A DNA stretch of 6,334 nt from Rhodospirillales bacterium (GTDB taxonomy: Bacteria; Pseudomonadota; Alphaproteobacteria; UBA9219), in the NCBI GenBank assembly GCA_015654915.1, contig JAATFY010000087.1, positions 1-6,334 on the forward strand, given 5' to 3'. How positions within the stretch are numbered: the first letter of the stretch is position 1; each line of letters starts with the position of its first letter. A program made the position numbers and the translations under genes. This document shows, piece by piece, positions 5,211 to 6,334 of the stretch. The notes beneath the pieces are model-generated. The model ran no database searches. It had not been told where the DNA came from and saw only the letters and a list, made by a program, of their open reading frames with translations.

Positions 5211-5708
5211 ATGAAAAAATATTTTCCTCTTCTCGTGGGGGTTCTTCTGCTGACGGGCGGCTGTCTTTTTGTCTCACCTGCCTTCGCTGCGCCGACCGGA
5301 CAGGTGACGATCACCGGCAATGTGCCGGTTGCCTGCGATCTTCTGGTGCAGCAGGAAGCGGGCGCTTCCAGCATTCCCGATATTTCCGCCGGTCATGTCG
5401 ACCGGCATATCGCCACCGTCACCGAGACCTGCAACAGCCCTGACGGATATACTGTCACCATGACCGGCGCTAATTCCGGCGATCACACCGGCATGTTCGT
5501 CGATAATATCAGCACGGATTCGCATCCCTTTACCGTTAAATATAACGGGGTTTCAGTGCCGCCCGGCGGCGTCGTGACCGACAGCACGCTCACTGTTTTC
5601 GGCGTGCAGAAGAACGTCGATATCACTTACCCGGCGGATGAAACGCTGACCGGCACCGTGGCCGACACCTACGAAGAAACGCTGACTTTCACCATTGCGG
5701 CCAAATAG
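5211..5708 (+). CDS. Secreted pilin-like subunit of a chaperone-usher fibre
   Basis: The 165-residue product begins with a clear Sec signal peptide: MKKY, then a hydrophobic core and AFA before APTGQ, so cleavage is expected after Ala26. The mature part (about 139 residues) is beta-rich and Gly/Thr-rich, and has exactly two cysteines, Cys42 (VPVAC) and Cys74 (TETC). This spacing suits the disulfide of fimbrial and spore-coat-U-like subunits. It starts with alternating TGQVTITGNV, a candidate donor strand, and ends with YEETLTFTIAAK, a typical last strand. These features and the chaperone gene next door support a pilus or surface-fibre subunit, exported to the periplasm and assembled through an outer-membrane usher; the exact family is not certain. 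GTG 5202 is in frame, but ATG 5211 begins the normal signal peptide. Only GGTG precedes it, a poor Shine-Dalgarno. The stop TAG forms part of the chaperone's ribosome-binding site. Confidence 0.82.
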   Translation: MKKYFPLLVGVLLLTGGCLFVSPAFAAPTGQVTITGNVPVACDLLVQQEAGASSIPDISAGHVDRHIATVTETCNSPDGYTVTMTGANSGDHTGMFVDNISTDSHPFTVKYNGVSVPPGGVVTDSTLTVFGVQKNVDITYPADETLTGTVADTYEETLTFTIAAK

Positions 5709-5711
5709 GAG
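5706..5711 (+). promoter_or_regulatory. Ribosome-binding site overlapping the subunit stop
   Basis: TAGGAG contains the subunit's TAG stop and lies six bases before ATG 5718. This arrangement lets ribosomes finishing the subunit restart on the chaperone and supports one operon. Confidence 0.65.
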
Positions 5712-5717
5712 TTTCCC

Positions 5718-6334
5718 ATGCGTACCGTCCTGTTTTTTGCTCTCGTCCTGATGCTTTCCGTTGCCGTCGTTCAGGAAGCCAGCGCTTTCCGTTTCTCGCC
5801 GTTCCGGGCGAAGTTCGAGCCATCCGGCGACGGGGCCAACCAGCTTTTCACGGTCGAGAACAATACGGACGCGCCGGCTTCGGTGCAGCTTCGCGTCGCC
5901 ACGCGCGAGGTCGATGTCGACGGTGGAGAGAAAAACGCCGATGCCGACAAGGATTTCACCATTTACCCGGCGCAGATGGTTCTGGAACCCCACGCCAGCC
6001 GTTCGGTGCGCGTGCAATGGACAGGCGATGCCGATCTCAAGGAAGAAAAAGCCTATCGCATCATCGCCGAACAATTGCCGGTCAATCTCGACAAGGAAAA
6101 ACCGAAGACCAGCGCGGTTAAGTTTCTCGTTACCTATCGCGGCGCGTTGTTTGTGACGCCGCCGGGCCTCACGCAGGATGTGGCGGTCGATTTCGCGGGC
6201 GAGACCAACAATGCGTCCGGTAAAAAGATGCTGGCAATCGTGCCTAATAACCGCGGCACCCCGCATGCGCTGATCCCCACCAAGAGACTACAAACTACCG
6301 CCGACTACGGCAATTCTTATAGATTGTCCGGTGA
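5718..6334 (+). CDS. PapD-like periplasmic pilus chaperone (3' partial)
   Basis: The frame stays open from ATG 5718 to the window end (205 full codons), so the C-terminus is missing. A signal peptide is clear (MRTVLFFALVLMLSV ... ASA, cleavage after Ala23). The mature protein begins FRFSPFRAKFEPSG, followed by the immunoglobulin-like strands of pilus chaperones: LFTVENNTDAPASVQLRV, FTIYPAQMVLEPHASRSVRV (compare the PapD pattern with a Pro-rich turn and a final VR) and AYRIIAEQLPV. The strand VKFLVTYRGALFVTPPG corresponds to the subunit-contacting G1 strand and the start of domain 2. Such chaperones bind subunits in the periplasm by donor-strand complementation and deliver them to the usher. 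The strong N-terminal resemblance is to the archaic or spore-coat-U-type branch rather than to Pap or Fim chaperones; that placement is inference. Most of domain 2 is present, with perhaps 30-50 residues missing. An usher gene should follow. Confidence 0.88.
   Translation, partial: MRTVLFFALVLMLSVAVVQEASAFRFSPFRAKFEPSGDGANQLFTVENNTDAPASVQLRVATREVDVDGGEKNADADKDFTIYPAQMVLEPHASRSVRVQWTGDADLKEEKAYRIIAEQLPVNLDKEKPKTSAVKFLVTYRGALFVTPPGLTQDVAVDFAGETNNASGKKMLAIVPNNRGTPHALIPTKRLQTTADYGNSYRLSG

Noticed and set aside
5250..5264. Possible lipoprotein signal (LLTGGC) in the subunit
   Set aside because: Thr at the -3 position is a poor lipobox, and a good signal-peptidase I site (AFA before AP) follows eight residues later.
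5553..6266. A 237-codon open frame on the minus strand
   Set aside because: It is antisense to the pilus chaperone, whose plus-strand frame is open to the window end with a signal peptide and clear motifs.
1..6334. CRISPR array, tRNA, rRNA or insertion sequence
   Set aside because: No regularly spaced repeats, cloverleaf-like sequence, transposase motifs or terminal inverted repeats were seen.

Overview
The window is about 56-60% GC over most of its length. It looks like an alphaproteobacterial chromosome, though this is an inference from gene families and codon style rather than from a marker gene. All genes lie on the + strand in three blocks, with an AT-richer middle section (about 3580-4270) and a short leader (5077-5210) between them.

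Block 1 (1-3579) is a tightly packed signalling operon with overlapping genes. It holds the 3' end of a large multi-receiver hybrid histidine kinase (open at the left edge), a CheR-type methyltransferase, a stand-alone CheB-type methylesterase without a receiver domain, and a complete hybrid kinase ordered REC-HisKA-HATPase-REC. No methyl-accepting chemotaxis protein, CheA or CheW is visible. The set therefore resembles the non-chemotactic CheR/CheB plus hybrid-kinase clusters found in many Proteobacteria. The joins overlap by 4, about 20 and about 26 bases, which points to translational coupling and fixed stoichiometry.

Block 2 (3580-5076) is less GC-biased. A 220-base gap leads to a small 103-residue protein with an unusually perfect Shine-Dalgarno sequence and a weak FlaG-like C-terminal half. 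A second non-coding stretch follows, rich in short palindromes and direct repeats, and then an MscS-family mechanosensitive channel gene. The octamer ATTCACTG occurs three times in the non-coding DNA around the small gene, and GCATAC four times, so a shared local regulator is possible.

Block 3 (5077-6334) is the start of a chaperone-usher-type surface fibre operon. A secreted, two-cysteine, beta-rich subunit is followed immediately by a PapD-like periplasmic chaperone that runs off the right edge; an usher gene would be expected next. Its leader carries an inverted repeat and a hairpin directly before a start codon that has only a poor Shine-Dalgarno.

No tRNA, rRNA, CRISPR array, insertion sequence or convincing intrinsic terminator was seen. 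The most unusual material is the regulatory DNA around the small gene and the channel gene, and the small gene itself. The protein families elsewhere are known ones.
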